64,000 nucleotides of DNA from Anaerosomatales bacterium (GTDB lineage Bacteria; Actinomycetota; Coriobacteriia; Anaerosomatales; SLCP01): assembly GCA_029210645.1 (NCBI GenBank), contig JARGFT010000003.1, positions 1-64,000 on the forward strand. The letters run 5' to 3'. A model generated the notes under the pieces. The model searched no databases. It was not told where the DNA came from and worked only from the letters and a program-made list of their open reading frames with translations. Positions 40,934 through 50,552 of this stretch are shown here, piece by piece. Position 1 is the stretch's first letter; every line of letters begins with the position of its first letter. A program made the translations under genes and the position numbers.

Positions 40934-42435
40934 CTCCCTGTCTCCTCTCCAGGCGAGTCTACGCGAGGGTGCGCACCTGCGTCGACAGGTTCGTCCTCGA
41001 AGGCGTCACGCCCTCGTGCCCACGACGAAACCGCACCGGCCAGCGCGAACGCCGAGCCGGCGAGCAGCGCCGGGCGCATCGCAGCTACGAACAGCTGCGC
41101 CTGCTCGCGCGTCAGGGCTCCCGGGATGGCCATGATGTCCTCGCCGCGCAGGTTCACCGAGACGATCGCCGCCGTGACACCGATGCCGACGGCCATCCCG
41201 AGATTGCGCGCCTGACCAACAAGGGCCGACCCCACACCAGCTCGGCCCGGCGGCACCGCGCGCAGAATCGCCGCGGTGTTCGGCGCCTGGAAGAGAGAGA
41301 TGCCGGTTCCGACACTGAAGAGCGTGAGCGCGACGAATCCCGGTGGCGTGTCTACGCTGAGCTGTGTGGCTCCGGCCAGCGACAGCGCCAGCCATGCGAG
41401 TCCCGCGGTCGACAGCGCACGGCTTCCCCACCGGTCCGAGAGCCTTCCGGCAAGCGGGGAGAAGATCGCCATGCTGATGGGAGTCGCTGTCAGGATCAAC
41501 CCGGCCAGCTGGGCATCGATGCCACGTACCCGCAACAGGTAGAACGGCATGGTGAACGTCACTGCGAAAAGGCTTGCGTAACTGCATACAGCCGCGATCA
41601 CCCCTGCGGACAGGCCGCGCTCGGCGAAGATCGAGAGGTCGAGCATCGGGTGTGCCTGTGCACGCTCCACCGAGACGAAGGCGAAGCCTGCCGCGATCGC
41701 CACGCCGAGCGCACCCAGTACGTTCGGGGAGGTGAGGCCCGATCGGTCGACCTCGGACAGGGCGAGAAGCAACGAGGTGAGCGTGACCGCCGCGAGCACT
41801 GCTCCGGCCAGATCGAACGGCTCCGACTGGGTGCAGTCCTCTGGGAGCAGCCGGCGGGCGAGCAAGGCCATGCTGAGTGCGAGCGGGATGTTGATGAGGA
41901 AGACCGCCTGCCAGCCGAAGGAGCCCACCAGCAGGCCTCCGACCGCCGGTCCCAGGGTAAGGCCCGCCGAGACCGAAAGACTGATCCACCCGAGCGCCCA
42001 TCCTCTGCGTCGTGGAGCGAAGGTGCGCGTGACGAGCGCCGGTCCGGCCGCAAACATCGCTGCTGCTCCGACGGCCTGAAATACCCGCGCAGCGATGAGC
42101 CAGCCGATCGAGGGGGCCAGAGCACACGCCGCCGAGCCCGCCCCGAAGACGAGGAATCCGGTGACATATATCCGTCGGAGGCCGAGGATGTCGCTGAGAC
42201 GACCCATCGTGAGAACGAGGGATGCGGTGGTGAGCACGTAGGCCGTGGCGACCCAGCCCGCCGCAGCGATCCGGGCGCCGAAGTCCGCAGCGATGGCCGG
42301 AAGCGCTATGTTGACGATGCTCGAGTCCAGCGGGGCGATGAAAGTCCCCGCCACGAGCGTGAGAAGGACGATGCGTTCGTCGACCGAGTGCTCGACGCAC
42401 GTCGGTGCGGACGACTCGTTCCGGTTCCTTGCCAT
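40930..42435 (-). CDS. MFS drug exporter, DHA2 (EmrB/QacA) type
   Basis: A 501-aa exporter with about 14 helices. The first helix has the family signature LLTLVAGTFIAPLDSSIVNIALPAIAADF; the MFS motif A loop is MGRLSDILGLRRIYVTGF and motif C is LGPAVGGLLVG. DHA2 proteins exchange H+ for cationic or lipophilic drugs. The ATG at 42435 follows AGAGGCGGA. The track start adds 37 unrelated residues. Followed by the coupled 150-aa membrane gene and divergent from the HtrA gene. Confidence 0.92.
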   Translation of the reverse strand: MARNRNESSAPTCVEHSVDERIVLLTLVAGTFIAPLDSSIVNIALPAIAADFGARIAAAGWVATAYVLTTASLVLTMGRLSDILGLRRIYVTGFLVFGAGSAACALAPSIGWLIAARVFQAVGAAAMFAAGPALVTRTFAPRRRGWALGWISLSVSAGLTLGPAVGGLLVGSFGWQAVFLINIPLALSMALLARRLLPEDCTQSEPFDLAGAVLAAVTLTSLLLALSEVDRSGLTSPNVLGALGVAIAAGFAFVSVERAQAHPMLDLSIFAERGLSAGVIAAVCSYASLFAVTFTMPFYLLRVRGIDAQLAGLILTATPISMAIFSPLAGRLSDRWGSRALSTAGLAWLALSLAGATQLSVDTPPGFVALTLFSVGTGISLFQAPNTAAILRAVPPGRAGVGSALVGQARNLGMAVGIGVTAAIVSVNLRGEDIMAIPGALTREQAQLFVAAMRPALLAGSAFALAGAVSSWARGRDAFEDEPVDAGAHPRVDSPGEETGR

Positions 42436-42588
42436 TCCGCCTCTTCCGCCCGCTCCGGCTATGATTCTTTCGTGCAGTTTCCCACACTCGCACGGCGTGT
42501 CGCATGTCGGGAATACAATGTGCACTGAACTACTCCCGCAGCACACACAACCACGCGCCCCGAGCGGGCCCGATCACCGAGGTGACCC

Positions 42589-43947
42589 ATGAACTCCGAG
42601 AACCCCGACAACACGACACCGACCCCCTCGCCCGAGCCGGAGGCCTTACCCGTTCCGGCCGCCCCCGCAGCACCCGTGCCCCCGGCGGAACCGGTTCCCG
42701 CCCCACCCCTTCCCCAGACCGCCCCGCCGGTGGACACGCCCGGCGGCACAGGCGCCCGGCGAGCCGGACTATCGACGGGCGCCGTCATCGCGATCGCGAT
42801 CGTCGTCGCACTCATCGTCGGCGGTCTGGCCGGAGGCGTCGGCGGCTTCGCCAGCGGCTGGCTCGCGTCCCACGCCCGCGGCGGGTCCTCGAGTACGGGC
42901 ACGCTGCAGGTCCTGCCGCCCGAGACCGACGAGCCCGTCGTCGCAGCTGCCGCCGCTGCACTTCCCAGCGTCGTCAACATCGACGTGTCGGCATCGCAGG
43001 TCTCCCCCGAGGACTCGAACGCCCTTCCGGAGAGCCATCCCGGAGTCCCGCTGCGCGGCAACGGCTCGGGTGTGGCCTTCCGCTCTTCCGAGGACGGAGG
43101 GACCTACATCCTGACCAACGCACACGTCGTCGAGAACGCCGAGGACATCTTCGTCACCGGCACCGACCGCGAGCGCCGGCGCGGCGAGCTCATCGGCGCG
43201 GATGCGGAGACGGATATCGCAGTCGTGAAGATCGCGGCTTCACTGCCCTTGATAGAGATCGGGGACTCCGACGAGATCGAGGTCGGCCAGTCGGCAACGG
43301 CGATCGGCTCCCCCTTCGGCCTCTCGCACTCCGTCACCTCGGGCGTCATCTCGGCGATCGGCCGCTCGCTCCCCGGTGGCATCGGCAGCCAGCGCAACGT
43401 CTACCCGCTCGTCGACGTCATCCAGACCGACGCGGCGATCAACCCCGGCAACTCCGGCGGCGCGCTGGTCGACAGGGTCGGTCAGCTGATCGGGGTCAAC
43501 ACCGCGATCTACTCCGACACCGGGGCCAGCGGCGGTATCGGTTTCGCCGTCCCGGTCAACACCGCGATCCGCATCGCCGACCAGCTCATCGACTCCGGGA
43601 TCGCTCAGCACCCGTTCCTCGGGATCATCGGGCAGGACGTCACGCCTGAGTTCGCCGCCGCCGACGGCCTCGATGTCGACGAGGGCGCCTACGTCGTCGA
43701 GCCGATCGAGGGCACCAAAGCCGAGGTGGCGGGCATCGTGACCGGTGATGTCATCGTCTCGCTCAACGAGGTGCCGATCCGCTCCATGGACGACCTGCTC
43801 CTCCAGGTCCGGCGCCACCGGATCGGCGAGGTGGTCACACTGGAGATCTGGCGGGGAGGCGAGCTGATCGAGGTGGAGATGGAGGTCGGCATCAAGCCCG
43901 CCGACCTCGAGGTCCCCCGGCCTGAGACCGCACCCCAACTGGACTAG
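42589..43947 (+). CDS. HtrA/DegP-like serine protease with PDZ domain
   Basis: A 452-aa envelope protease. A Pro/Ala-rich cytoplasmic N-terminus (~60 residues) leads into a transmembrane helix (AVIAIAIVVALIVGGLAGGVGGF). The trypsin fold has the triad His in TNAHVVENA, Asp in ETDIAVVKI and Ser in NPGNSGGALVD; the PDZ domain follows near residue 345 (YVVEPIEGTKAEVAGIVTGDVIVSLNEVPI). It degrades or refolds damaged exported proteins. A TACAAT -10 candidate lies at 42514-42519. It ends in a shared hairpin terminator. Confidence 0.93.
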   Translation: MNSENPDNTTPTPSPEPEALPVPAAPAAPVPPAEPVPAPPLPQTAPPVDTPGGTGARRAGLSTGAVIAIAIVVALIVGGLAGGVGGFASGWLASHARGGSSSTGTLQVLPPETDEPVVAAAAAALPSVVNIDVSASQVSPEDSNALPESHPGVPLRGNGSGVAFRSSEDGGTYILTNAHVVENAEDIFVTGTDRERRRGELIGADAETDIAVVKIAASLPLIEIGDSDEIEVGQSATAIGSPFGLSHSVTSGVISAIGRSLPGGIGSQRNVYPLVDVIQTDAAINPGNSGGALVDRVGQLIGVNTAIYSDTGASGGIGFAVPVNTAIRIADQLIDSGIAQHPFLGIIGQDVTPEFAAADGLDVDEGAYVVEPIEGTKAEVAGIVTGDVIVSLNEVPIRSMDDLLLQVRRHRIGEVVTLEIWRGGELIEVEMEVGIKPADLEVPRPETAPQLD

Positions 43948-43967
43948 CACATCCTCACAGATGTGAC

Positions 43968-43996
43968 CGAGGGCCCCGTCATCGGCGGGGCCCTCG
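43968..43996. terminator. Bidirectional hairpin terminator between htrA-like and cytochrome genes
   Basis: CGAGGGCCCCG and CGGGGCCCTCG form a perfect 11-bp stem around a 7-nt loop, 20 nt after the HtrA stop and 45 nt beyond the convergent cytochrome stop. The plus side continues TCTTGTCC. Confidence 0.7.
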
Positions 43997-44041
43997 TCTT
44001 GTCCGAACGCTGTAGGCCGCGCCAGCGGCACCCGGCTCCTG

Positions 44042-45382
44042 CTACGCCGAGCGGCTGCGGATGGCGAAGTACGCCGCAATCGCGATGACGGCTGCCAGAC
44101 CGGCGCCCAGCATGATGAGAAGCATGGTATTGGCGCCCGGATCGGGCGCGACGCGCTGAGCCGACGCCGCCTCCTCCTGCGAGGTGTACACCGCCTTGGT
44201 CACCGAGGCCATGGTCGTGGTGGGAATGTCGACCCCGGCTGCCTTGGCGATCTCCTCGGTGCAGGAACGATAGTAGAGGGTGGCGCTGATCGTGAGAGGG
44301 CCCTTCTCGGGCATCGCGGCGTCCCAGACCTCCTCGACGTGCCCGCGAGGCGGGATCCGATCGTCACTCTCGACCGCGACCGCATTCCAGACATCAGCCG
44401 GGGAGTTGCCGTCGGCGTCGCTGAACACCGTGTGGAACTCGCGCGTGCCGATGACCGACTCGGTTCCATCGGGACCCGTCGCGACGACCTCGAGCCACAT
44501 CCGCCGGAAGTCGGTGAGCCCGGTTGGCAGGTAGTGACCGGCCCCGATGTTGGTGATGCGAACGACGACCGGCACGTCCGACCCGCCTTGGACGATCTCG
44601 GGTGCCGTGACCTCGAGCCGTGCGGCGGCCTGCAGCCGCTCTTCAGCGAGCGCCGCGTCACCGAGTCCGACGTTGCCACCCGCGAAGGTCATCGTATAGA
44701 TGTGAGGGCGCTCCGGGCCGCCGGCAGCCGCAGTACCCGGATTGGGCTTCGTCACACCCGGTCCCGGCGTCATGTGGCAGTCCTGGCATACGATGCCTTC
44801 CTCTGCGTACGGACCCTCGGACCACTCGGTATAGGTACTCTCCAGATCGAGCCCGTTGCCCGGGTGGAACACGTTGTGGCACGAACCGCAGAACTCGGCA
44901 CTGGTGTGGAAGGCCGAGAACGCGGTCTCGTGGAAGGGCGAGACAGCGTCGTCGAACTGAGCTCGCATGGTCCCGTCGGGATTGACCGCGATCGACGTGT
45001 TCCCTATCCGTCCTTCCTGGCGACCGGTGATCTGGTGACAGAGCGAGCACGTCACGCCCTCTCCGCCTTGCGGAGAGAACTCCCGGGACGGGAACTCCCC
45101 GGCCATCATGGCCACGGCACCGTGACACGTCTCGCAGAAGGGGCCGATGCCCCCGCCGGTCTCCTCGTTGGCCTTCTCGAGCTTATACAGGTAGAGGGGG
45201 TCGTGAAGCGCTTTGGAGTGCATCGTCTGTTCCCACTGGGCCACCAGTCCGCCGTGGCACCCGCAAGAGGTCGAGGGCAGGAAGAGATCGGCGGGATACT
45301 CGGGGAGTGCGACGGCCCCCGTGGAGGCCGTCACGAGAAGTGCGACCGCGAGCGTGACCGCGCGCCTGAGCACACGTTTCAT
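44042..45382 (-). CDS. Exported multiheme cytochrome c, four CXXCH plus one CXCH
   Basis: A 446-aa protein with an N-terminal signal (VTLAVALLVTASTGAVA) and a C-terminal membrane anchor (MLLIMLGAGLAAVIAIAAYFAIRS). Heme motifs: CETCH (~83), CSLCH (~112), CGSCH and CQDCH, all in the first 205 residues. At position 40 the first expected motif is contracted to CGCH (STSCGCHGGLVAQWEQTMHS). The C-terminal half holds the beta-rich domain common in multiheme cytochromes (NIGAGHYLPTGLTDFRRMWLEV). Probably an electron-transfer protein anchored to the outer membrane face. No membrane quinol enzyme lies nearby. Confidence 0.88.
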   Translation of the reverse strand: MKRVLRRAVTLAVALLVTASTGAVALPEYPADLFLPSTSCGCHGGLVAQWEQTMHSKALHDPLYLYKLEKANEETGGGIGPFCETCHGAVAMMAGEFPSREFSPQGGEGVTCSLCHQITGRQEGRIGNTSIAVNPDGTMRAQFDDAVSPFHETAFSAFHTSAEFCGSCHNVFHPGNGLDLESTYTEWSEGPYAEEGIVCQDCHMTPGPGVTKPNPGTAAAGGPERPHIYTMTFAGGNVGLGDAALAEERLQAAARLEVTAPEIVQGGSDVPVVVRITNIGAGHYLPTGLTDFRRMWLEVVATGPDGTESVIGTREFHTVFSDADGNSPADVWNAVAVESDDRIPPRGHVEEVWDAAMPEKGPLTISATLYYRSCTEEIAKAAGVDIPTTTMASVTKAVYTSQEEAASAQRVAPDPGANTMLLIMLGAGLAAVIAIAAYFAIRSRSA

Positions 45383-45558
45383 GGTGGAGACTCCCTTCAG
45401 CGACGAACACGACCGGTATCCCTAGAGACTATGGTACCCGTAAGAGCGGGCGGGAGCACGACCTGCGCGCACCGATGTGTCACCGACGCCGGTTTGGGCA
45501 AGTATCTTCGTACGGCGTCGTTCGTGAATGGGCTGAAGGCCCCCGAAAGGAGCGTGCA

Positions 45559-46065
45559 ATGGTCGAGAGATTCCGCTGCAAGTCGTGTGGGTACTACCAC
45601 GTTGGTCCGGCTCCCGATAGCTGCCCTGTATGCGGTGCGTCCGGGCAGATGTTCGTCGCCTACGAGGGACCCGGCGATCTCACGGGCACCAAGACGCTCG
45701 AGAACCTGAAAGCCGCGTTTGCGGGAGAGTCGCAGGCCAACCGCATGTACGCCCTGTTCTCTCGCATCGCCGAGCTCGAAGGCCACGATGAGGCGAAGGC
45801 CGCCTTCGACCGGGCCCTCGAAGAGGAGACCGCACACGCACTCGGGCACCTGGCCTACATGAGCGGCTTCGGTGTGACGAAGGACAACCTTGCCAAGGCG
45901 ATCGCCGGTGAGGACTACGAGTACGAGAGCATGTACCCGGAGTTCGCCGAGACGGCCGAGGCCGAGGGCTTCAGCGACATCGCGTTCTACTTCCGCTCGG
46001 TGGGCAGATTCGAGAAGGAGCACCGCGAGGAGTATAAGGACGCCGCCGAGGGCGTGGGCGAGTAG
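45559..46065 (+). CDS. Reverse rubrerythrin
   Basis: A 168-aa protein with the rubredoxin-like domain at the N-terminus (FRCKSCGYYHVGPAPDSCPVCGA) and the diiron four-helix bundle after it (AGESQANRMYALF, EEETAHALGHL, RFEKEHREEY). Conventional rubrerythrins have the reverse order. Such enzymes reduce hydrogen peroxide and O2 in anaerobes using NADH-linked partners. AAAGGAG precedes the ATG at 45559; the track start adds 28 residues. It is followed by rlmN after 1 nt. Confidence 0.92.
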   Translation: MVERFRCKSCGYYHVGPAPDSCPVCGASGQMFVAYEGPGDLTGTKTLENLKAAFAGESQANRMYALFSRIAELEGHDEAKAAFDRALEEETAHALGHLAYMSGFGVTKDNLAKAIAGEDYEYESMYPEFAETAEAEGFSDIAFYFRSVGRFEKEHREEYKDAAEGVGE

Positions 46066-46066
46066 T

Positions 46067-47119
46067 GTGACGACAGGGCCCGTGCCTGGCATCGGTGTGC
46101 TGGGACTCGACCGGGGCGGGCTCGAGCGATGGCTTGCCGGTGAGAGCGAGCCGCGCTTTCGGACGGGTCAGCTCGTACGCTGGCTCTACCAGCGTGGCGC
46201 TGATTCCTACGAACAGATGACCGACCTGCCAGCCGGTCTGCGGGCGACCCTCGCAGACCGGCTGCCGCTCCTCCGGCCACGCCTGGAAGCTCGCGAGGTC
46301 TCGGCGCTCGACGACACACGCAGGTACCTCTGGCGTCTTGCCGACGGAGCCACGGTCGAAAGCGTCGGACTGCCCGCCGACGACCGGCTCACCGTCTGCT
46401 TCTCGACTCAGGCGGGCTGCGCCATGGGCTGTAGCTTCTGCGCTACGGGAGCGGGCGGACTGGTGCGGGACCTCGGAGCCGGCGAGATGGCGGAGCAGGT
46501 ACGGCTCGTGGGAGCGGACTTCGGGGCGAGGGTCACGAATGCCGTTGCGATGGGCCAGGGCGAGCCGTTCACCAACTACGACGCAACGCTCGGCGGAGTC
46601 CGCCTGATGAACGACCCCGATGCACTCGGCATCGGCGCACGCCACATCACCATCTCCACCTGTGGTCTGATCGGCGAAATCGAGCGTCTCGCTTCCGAAC
46701 CCGAGCAATTCACCCTCGCCATCTCACTGCACTCGGCGGTCCAGGCCACCCGCAACCGGCTGATGCCCTCACTGCGCGCCCAGCCACTCCCCCGGCTGCA
46801 GAGCGCACTCGAGACCTATGCGACGGCGACCGGTAGGCGTCCCTCGCTCGAGTACGCCCTGGTCGAAGGGGTGAACGACTCCGCCGAAGAGCTCGCCGCA
46901 CTCATCGGGTTCTGCACGGGACTCCTGTGCCACGTGAACCTGATTCCCGTGAACCCGGTCGGAGGTCTCGGGCACGCACGTCCGGGTGGCGGGCGGGTCA
47001 TGGCCTTCCTCGACGGACTGGCCGCCGCCGGCATTCAGGCGACGATCCGCACGGAGCGGGGTACCGACATCGAAGCCGCGTGTGGGCAGCTTACCCAGCG
47101 TCACTCGGGGCCGGGCTGA
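46067..47119 (+). CDS. rlmN: Dual-specificity 23S rRNA/tRNA methyltransferase RlmN
   Basis: A 350-aa radical-SAM enzyme methylating C2 of A2503 in 23S rRNA and A37 in tRNA. The radical-SAM site CAMGCSFCATG is intact, with the SAM-binding GQGEPFTNYD and the methyl-carrying Cys in ACGQLTQRH. The start is a GTG one nucleotide after the rubrerythrin stop, so it is coupled. The C-terminus overlaps the convergent addA stop by 29 nt. Confidence 0.93.
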   Translation: MTTGPVPGIGVLGLDRGGLERWLAGESEPRFRTGQLVRWLYQRGADSYEQMTDLPAGLRATLADRLPLLRPRLEAREVSALDDTRRYLWRLADGATVESVGLPADDRLTVCFSTQAGCAMGCSFCATGAGGLVRDLGAGEMAEQVRLVGADFGARVTNAVAMGQGEPFTNYDATLGGVRLMNDPDALGIGARHITISTCGLIGEIERLASEPEQFTLAISLHSAVQATRNRLMPSLRAQPLPRLQSALETYATATGRRPSLEYALVEGVNDSAEELAALIGFCTGLLCHVNLIPVNPVGGLGHARPGGGRVMAFLDGLAAAGIQATIRTERGTDIEAACGQLTQRHSGPG

Positions 47120-50100
47120 GCGGGCAGAGGGTCCCGGCGATCCGGCAATCGCTGCAGACGCGCTCGTCCCATCGCTCGAGGGCCCGGTAGGTGCTTGTCG
47201 CTATCGAGTCGTACGCGCCGAGAATGGCTTTCTCGATGACCGGAACGTCCTCCCGGCTGAACTCGAACTCGATCTGCTCCACTCCCCCGTCCGGGGACTC
47301 GACCTCGGGCCTGACGAACACGACCCGGACACGCTCACGGCCGTCCGCAAGCGCTGCGTACGCGTAGCACCGGGCTTGCATCTCGTAACGCTCCGTCAGG
47401 TCCTTCGCGTCGGCCTTCGACGTCCCCGACTTGTAGTCGAGGATGACCGCCTCCTGTCCGCGACGCCCCACCGCGTCCATCGCCCCGACGAGGTCCACCA
47501 CGTGCTTGCCGGCGGCGATGCGCACCGAGAAGGGGTGCTCACGGCGAACCGTCTCGCAGGACTCCAGCATCGCAGCCGCATCCGAACGGGCGAATCGGCC
47601 GACGCCCTCTCGCAAGCGCGCGAGCTCGTCGGCCCCGAGACGGTAGAATCGCGCGACCGCCTCGATCCGGTCTGCCGCGGGAACCGGCTCACCGGGACGA
47701 CCGAGCTGAAGCACGGCGTGCAGCGCGGAGCCGAAACACCGCGGGTCGCCCTCGGGCATGCCCTCCGCGCTCCCGAGACGGGCCACCCGCTGGGCCCAGT
47801 AACGCAGCGAGCATGACTCGAACGTAGCGATGTCGCTGTACGAGAGCCGCTCCGGGCGCTCGGGCGCAACGCCCGAGGCCACGCGGCACGCTCTCTGCTC
47901 CTCCACGACCATACTCGACGAACCCGCGGGGGGTTCCGGATCGTCTGGCGCCGCGGCGGACGGCCCCGCAGCAACGGGCACGGCCGCTCCATCGTGAATG
48001 CGGAGCGAGACACTGACTGCCCCCCCGAGCACCCGCGTCTCGTCCGTTCCGGGAGGTCCCTGGAGGGTGGGGCCGAGCGCTCTTCGGGCGAGGGAGAGAG
48101 GGCTCTCGGCGACCGCAGCCGGATCCTTCTCGAGATTGCAGGCACCGCTCAGTAGCAGGACCTCCCGGGCGCGCGTGCATGCGACGTAGAAGAGGCGCTT
48201 TGCCTCCTCCGCCTGAGCGGCGGCCTCAGACACTCTCATCTGCTCGAACAGTGGGCCACGGCGGCTCTCCGGAGTGCCGCCGTGGCTCGAAGGAAGCGCA
48301 AGCGCTACCTGGATGCGGCCTTCTCGGGCGCGGACTCGAAGCACGCCCCGGTCACCCGGAACGAAATCTCCCAGCAGCGGAAGCGCAACCACCGGGAATT
48401 CGAGTCCTTTCGACGCGTGTATGCTCATGATTCGGACTGCGGCCGATCCGTCCCCGGAAAGTGCGGAGGGGCTCTCCTGGAAGCCGAAGCGCTCCTCGGC
48501 ATCGATTCTCGCCACGAAATCGGCCGCACCTGCCCTGCCGGACTGCTCGAACTCCGCAGCCTTTCGGACGAACCGCACGACGTTGGCGAAGGCCTGCAGT
48601 CCCTCATCTCCCGAGTCAAGGATCGCGAGGTCTGCGCCTGACTCCTCCACCGCTCTCGTCAGAACCTCCGCAAGCGGTGCCGCGCCTGCCCGGTCACGCG
48701 CCCGCTCGATGACGCGGCGAAGCGCCGCCGCGGCCTCGGCGTCCGCCGGCGGCAACGTGCTCCGGGCAACACCGAGTCCGTCCCACAGATGTCTACCTGC
48801 AGCGCGCGACGCTGCGGCGTTGCGCAGCAGCCAGAGCCCGTCATCGCTCACCGCGCTCATCGGCGAGAGCAGGAGCATCGCCAGGGCGGTGTCGTCGCGC
48901 GGGTTGGCGATGACCCGTGCGAGGGCCCGCACCATCGTGACTTCGGGCAGGTCGAGGAAGCGGCGCCCCCCGACTACGAGCACGGGGAAGCCCTCCCGTC
49001 GCAGCGCAGCCGCGATCACGTCGGCGCTCGCGTATCTGCGGACGAGGACGACCATGTCACCGGGGCTCACTCCGGCATCCCTCAGTTCTGCGAACCTACG
49101 CGCCAGAGCCTCGGCTTCGACCTGTCTGGGGAGCGACTTCGAGCGTCCTTCCGCATGTACGAGATCGACGCCGATGCGGGGCATGGTGTGCTCGACGAAG
49201 GGGGGCTCGGGCTCGGTGCGACGGGCCTGCAGGTGGAGCAGGTCGTCTCCGAAGACGGCGGGATGCGAGAAGACATCGTTGACGAGCCCGATGACGTCCG
49301 GGTGCGACCGGTAGTTCTCAACGAGCTCGACCGGACGCGCTCCCGCGTGCAGCATCTCGTCGCGATGGCGACGGTACACATCGAGATCTGCTCCGCGAAA
49401 GCGGTAGATGGACTGGCGCTCGTCCCCCACCGTGCACAGGTTCTCTCCGGCGACGCTCTGTACGATCCGCAGCTGGAGCTCGTCGGTGTCCTGGAACTCG
49501 TCGACCATGACGAGCCGGAACGCCGAGCGGTATCGCTCGCTCAGGTCGGAGCGCTGCTCGAGCAAGCGCACAGTGTGTAGCTGCAGGTCGGCGAAGTCCA
49601 GGATGCCGCGCTGTGCTTTGAGTGCGGCGAGCGTCGCTGCGTAGGCGCGGGTAAGCTCGGCGAGTGCCCCGACGCCGGTCGCGGTCATCGTCGCCACCGT
49701 CTCGGCGAGCAGGCGACCCCGGATCGCCCTCACCTCTTCGCATACGTCCTTGATCGATGCAGCGGACCCTCCCCTGGCGGAGTACATCTCCAGCGCCCGC
49801 CACAGGTGAGCAGCGATCTGAGCGGGATCGGCTGACACCCCGTCGGGCGAGTCCAGAGCGTCAAGCAGCGAGCGACAAGCATCTGCGTGATTCGCGGCTC
49901 CCTTGCTCTCGCATGCGAAGTCAACCAGGTTGGCGTGGGCTCCGGCGAAGAATGCGCGGGTCTCGTCCAGGAGCGCGGCCGCATTGCGAACCGGCTCCGG
50001 CGCGATGTCGTCTGCCGTCAGCCCGTAGGTGTCGAGCGTCTGTGCGATGAGGGACGCCGCGTCCCACACCGGCTCGAACCCGTAGTCCGCGAAGAGGTCA

Positions 50101-50552
50101 CTGACCGCGACCGACGACTCATGTAGCAGCCTGGCAGCCTGTTCGAACGCTTCTTCGCGCATCTGGCGAGCGTCGGTCTCATCGGCGACCGAGAATCCCG
50201 GATCGAGTCCCGCCTCGAGGGCGTGGCGACGCAGGATTCGGGCGCAGAACCCGTGAATAGTCGAGATCCATGCGGCGTCGAGATCGCGTGCAACACGGGG
50301 CAAGCCGGCGGCCCTGAGCGATGCGCGGATGCGCTCCACGAGCTCGCCCGCAGCCTTCTCGGTAAACGTGATCGTCAGTAGCTCGTTGACGGCCGCCGGC
50401 GTCCACTCTCCATCGTCGCCGGGAATCACCGCACGAACGAATCGCTCGGTAAGTGCACGGGTCTTGCCGGTTCCCGCCCCGGCACTGATCAGGACGGGAC
50501 CCACCAGTGTGCTTGCCGCCCGTTCCTGCCCTTCGTTGAGCGGGAATGTCAT
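47091..50552 (-). CDS. addA: AddA-like UvrD helicase with C-terminal Fe-S-type nuclease
   Basis: An 1153-aa helicase-nuclease for double-strand break repair. The motor begins MTFPLNEGQERAAS with Walker A (ISAGAGTGKTRAL), ISTIHGFC, MVDEFQDTDELQ, VGDERQSIYRFRGAD and later ASKGLEFPVVAL. The C-terminal PD-(D/E)XK domain has AVILDYKSGTS. Cysteines in ATFESCSLRYWA and VCSDCRIAGTLC have the arrangement of the nuclease Fe-S cluster usually seen in AddB. The ATG at 50552 overlaps the addB stop by 4 nt. AdnA/B-like or RecB relatives are alternatives. Confidence 0.88.
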   Translation of the reverse strand: MTFPLNEGQERAASTLVGPVLISAGAGTGKTRALTERFVRAVIPGDDGEWTPAAVNELLTITFTEKAAGELVERIRASLRAAGLPRVARDLDAAWISTIHGFCARILRRHALEAGLDPGFSVADETDARQMREEAFEQAARLLHESSVAVSDLFADYGFEPVWDAASLIAQTLDTYGLTADDIAPEPVRNAAALLDETRAFFAGAHANLVDFACESKGAANHADACRSLLDALDSPDGVSADPAQIAAHLWRALEMYSARGGSAASIKDVCEEVRAIRGRLLAETVATMTATGVGALAELTRAYAATLAALKAQRGILDFADLQLHTVRLLEQRSDLSERYRSAFRLVMVDEFQDTDELQLRIVQSVAGENLCTVGDERQSIYRFRGADLDVYRRHRDEMLHAGARPVELVENYRSHPDVIGLVNDVFSHPAVFGDDLLHLQARRTEPEPPFVEHTMPRIGVDLVHAEGRSKSLPRQVEAEALARRFAELRDAGVSPGDMVVLVRRYASADVIAAALRREGFPVLVVGGRRFLDLPEVTMVRALARVIANPRDDTALAMLLLSPMSAVSDDGLWLLRNAAASRAAGRHLWDGLGVARSTLPPADAEAAAALRRVIERARDRAGAAPLAEVLTRAVEESGADLAILDSGDEGLQAFANVVRFVRKAAEFEQSGRAGAADFVARIDAEERFGFQESPSALSGDGSAAVRIMSIHASKGLEFPVVALPLLGDFVPGDRGVLRVRAREGRIQVALALPSSHGGTPESRRGPLFEQMRVSEAAAQAEEAKRLFYVACTRAREVLLLSGACNLEKDPAAVAESPLSLARRALGPTLQGPPGTDETRVLGGAVSVSLRIHDGAAVPVAAGPSAAAPDDPEPPAGSSSMVVEEQRACRVASGVAPERPERLSYSDIATFESCSLRYWAQRVARLGSAEGMPEGDPRCFGSALHAVLQLGRPGEPVPAADRIEAVARFYRLGADELARLREGVGRFARSDAAAMLESCETVRREHPFSVRIAAGKHVVDLVGAMDAVGRRGQEAVILDYKSGTSKADAKDLTERYEMQARCYAYAALADGRERVRVVFVRPEVESPDGGVEQIEFEFSREDVPVIEKAILGAYDSIATSTYRALERWDERVCSDCRIAGTLCPLSPAPSDAG

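Noticed and set aside
40759-42528. 589-aa plus-strand ORF
   Set aside because: Antisense to the MFS exporter; no recognisable domain.
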